DNA of 64,000 nt from Cucumis sativus (lineage: Eukaryota > Streptophyta > Magnoliopsida > Cucurbitales > Cucurbitaceae): assembly GCF_000004075.3 (NCBI RefSeq), contig NC_026656.2, positions 14,136,001 through 14,200,000 on the forward strand, written 5' to 3'. Positions 62,501-64,000 of the stretch are shown here, piece after piece (the stretch's first letter is position 1; each line of letters begins with the position of its first letter). Made by a program: the position numbers and the translations under genes. Under the pieces are notes generated by a model. It was given only the letters and a program-made list of their open reading frames with translations. It searched no databases and was not told the DNA's origin.

Positions 62501-64000
62501 ATACTGAGACATTGATTTACTATCAGAAAAATCACTCTCTTTAGTACTAGATACTGTTTCCACCTTTTGAATGTATGTGAGTGTTGGTGCTTGTTATAAT
62601 GAATTAACTTTTTGACAGTTCTCTATGTCTGATAACCGACCTTATCACAAATCCTGCTATAAGGAGCAACATCACCCTAGATGTGACGTTTGTCGAAACT
62701 TTGTAAGCTTCCCTTCATTTGTTTAGTCAATTTATCTCTCTAAAGAAGATGCTATTTGTTTGTATCTCTAGTTTGATTGATGTTTCTCTTACCAATAATT
62801 AGGCAAAAGAGGTATATTCAATATATTATTATTATGTGTTTGGTAAAATATATTATTATGTGCTCGGTACATTTATGACTTGCGTGACATCAATATCAAA
62901 GGAAAAATAAACCTCTGTTGGTTTTATGTTCTCCGTAGATCTGAGAAAATTTCATTAGAATGTATATGAATACTGTGATAACTGATGATATATAATATTA
63001 GTTTAAATTTCTTTATACTTTTAGTAGTTCACCTTGATAAATTGCATATTGCTTCAAGTTAATGTTTCAAGGATTATTCTGAAACTTTTCATATTGGAAA
63101 GACATTCAACTAAATTCTAAATTCTTCAAACAGTGGAAATAACTGAAGTAGATCATTTTTCTTTTAAATCTCAAATCACGACTTGTTGTAATGTTCAATA
63201 TAATGAGTTCACTTGATCCAGTGTGAAGAAATTTTAAGCAACTTAAGCATGTCAAATATGCTGTCCCAAAGGACATCTGTGGAATCGAGTTGGATTGGAA
63301 TACCCCAGATCTCTTTCATTACCCACTGCCTTCACTAGTTAGGTCCTCAAATCCAGCTTGAGATGCTTAATAATATAAAGTGTGTATTGTTTTGAAAATG
63401 ATATATTATGACTGGTTTAAGTGTTTCTGAAAATGACAGATGAAGCATTTTGTCGCATCTTTCATATTTGTCGATTATGAATCTCTATAACCCTAAAATG
63501 CGGTGTTTCTGATCTTCTCCTTAATTTGCTTCTGCACAGATTCCTACTAATTCTTCTGGTCTTATAGAGTTTAGAAAGCATCCTTTCTGGTCACAACAAT
63601 ATTGTCCTTCACATGAAAAAGATGGAACTCCGAGATGTTGTAGCTGTGAAAGAATGGAGGTATTTTTCGCCATCATGTTTATTCCTTCCTTCTTTACTTT
63701 TGACATATGTACATATTAGGAAGAAACAACTTCTTCAGAAAATGGCTCTTGTCATCTTTGTTTTAACTCGATGTGAAACAACTGTTTGATCATTGCTTTC
63801 TGCACATCAGTTGGTTGTAGTTCAACTTTGAACCAACTTTCTATTGATGCAGCCAAGAGACACTAGTTATCTTTTACTTGATGATGGTCGGAAGCTCTGT
63901 TTAGAGTGTTTGGACTCAGCAATCATGGATACTCATGAATGTCAACCTCTATACCTTGAAATTCAAGAATTTTATGAGGGTCTGAATATGAAAGTGGAAC
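59562..64000 (+). CDS. DAR1-like: DA1-related ubiquitin receptor/LIM protein (DAR1-like), 3' end outside window
   Basis: Exons: 59562-59654, 59874-59964, 60586-61054, 61971-62091, 62619-62702, 63540-63659, and 63853 to the window edge; phases consistent, 375 aa visible. The start [10 protein letters not shown] matches the family. Order of domains: ubiquitin-interacting motif 1 ([12 protein letters not shown], about 40-52); acidic Asp/Glu region; five 11-residue [11 protein letters not shown] repeats (109-163); UIM 2 ([13 protein letters not shown], about 178-192); LIM domain from C220 (CAGC...[11 protein letters not shown]...CDVC) and a second LIM-like Cys/His region ([17 protein letters not shown]); then [22 protein letters not shown]. 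The C-terminal peptidase domain (HEMMH in the family) lies beyond the edge. DA1 proteins are ubiquitin-activated peptidases that limit organ size. The repeats, [19 protein letters not shown] and [12 protein letters not shown] point to the DAR1 branch rather than DA1. Confidence 0.94.
60726..60890 (+). repeat. in-frame 33-bp tandem repeat, five units, in DAR1-like exon 3
   Basis: Units start at 60726, 60759, 60792, 60825 and 60858. The first three are identical, the fourth has one substitution (GAT to GAG) and the fifth several. Each encodes [11 protein letters not shown], a charged, helical or coiled-coil type unit. A degenerate partial unit precedes at 60696-60725. Confidence 0.95.
61510..61680. 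mobile_element. remnant of the intron-5 MITE family, in DAR1-like intron 3
   Basis: 'atcatttggttttttgtttt', 'aaaaactaagcttataaact' and following A-rich sequence resemble the left half of the element at 30877-31149. The right end is not recognisable. Confidence 0.35.

Noticed and set aside
1..64000. tRNA, rRNA, CRISPR arrays or bacterial-type operons
   Set aside because: No tRNA B-box (GGTTCGAATCC-like) in a tRNA context, no rRNA stretches and no regularly spaced repeats were noticed; the window is plant nuclear DNA. A tRNAscan run would settle small RNA genes.

Overview
This window is nuclear plant DNA. The genes have many introns with GT-AG borders. The intergenic DNA is AT-rich and full of microsatellites, foldback elements and degenerate LINE fragments. 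The protein families (SnRK2 kinase, SKU5-similar protein, DA1-related LIM protein, PLS-class PPR protein, CML20-type centrin) are those of a eudicot. Several short dispersed repeats look like ones I associate with cucurbits (Cucumis), so Cucurbitaceae is my best guess. That is recognition from memory, not a search result.

Layout, left to right. 2.1-2.8 kb (-): a small acidic/serine-rich protein with a DELFFEGRLLP motif, two exons. 2.9-11.2 kb: no gene seen, but promoter-like islands and repeats. 11.3-15.7 kb (+): a seven-exon centrin (CML20 type) whose first coding exon is only the ATG; two of its introns carry transposon remains. 15.7-23.0 kb: repeat-rich, no gene. 23.0-23.8 kb (+): a two-exon calmodulin-like protein with four EF-hands. 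26.2-28.4 kb (-): an intronless PPR protein, head to head with 28.4-33.8 kb (+), an eleven-exon gene resembling Lines (LINS1) proteins. That gene shows an apparent frameshift in exon 2 and a GC-AG intron. 35.8-39.1 kb (-): an eight-exon SKU5-similar multicopper-oxidase-like protein with no copper ligands. 39.6-46.3 kb: intergenic, repeats. 46.3-51.9 kb (-): a nine-exon SnRK2.2/2.3-type kinase (ABA signalling) with a LINE fragment in intron 6. 52-59.5 kb: intergenic DNA, then the probable 5' leader of the last gene. 59.6 kb to the window end (+): a DA1-related (DAR1-like) gene cut off at the right edge.

The genes do not form a pathway; this is an ordinary gene neighbourhood. As I remember the Arabidopsis map, CML20, a PPR gene, its divergent neighbour and SnRK2.2 all lie around At3g50360-At3g50500, so part of the window may be an old collinear block. 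I saw no previously undescribed system. The points most worth checking are the divergent PPR/Lines-like pair with its apparent frameshift, the start-codon-only exon of the centrin, the recent 33-bp repeat expansion in the DAR1-like gene, and one LINE family inserted antisense in introns of two different genes. All exon borders were placed by eye from reading frame and GT-AG signals; phases were checked arithmetically and are consistent except where stated.
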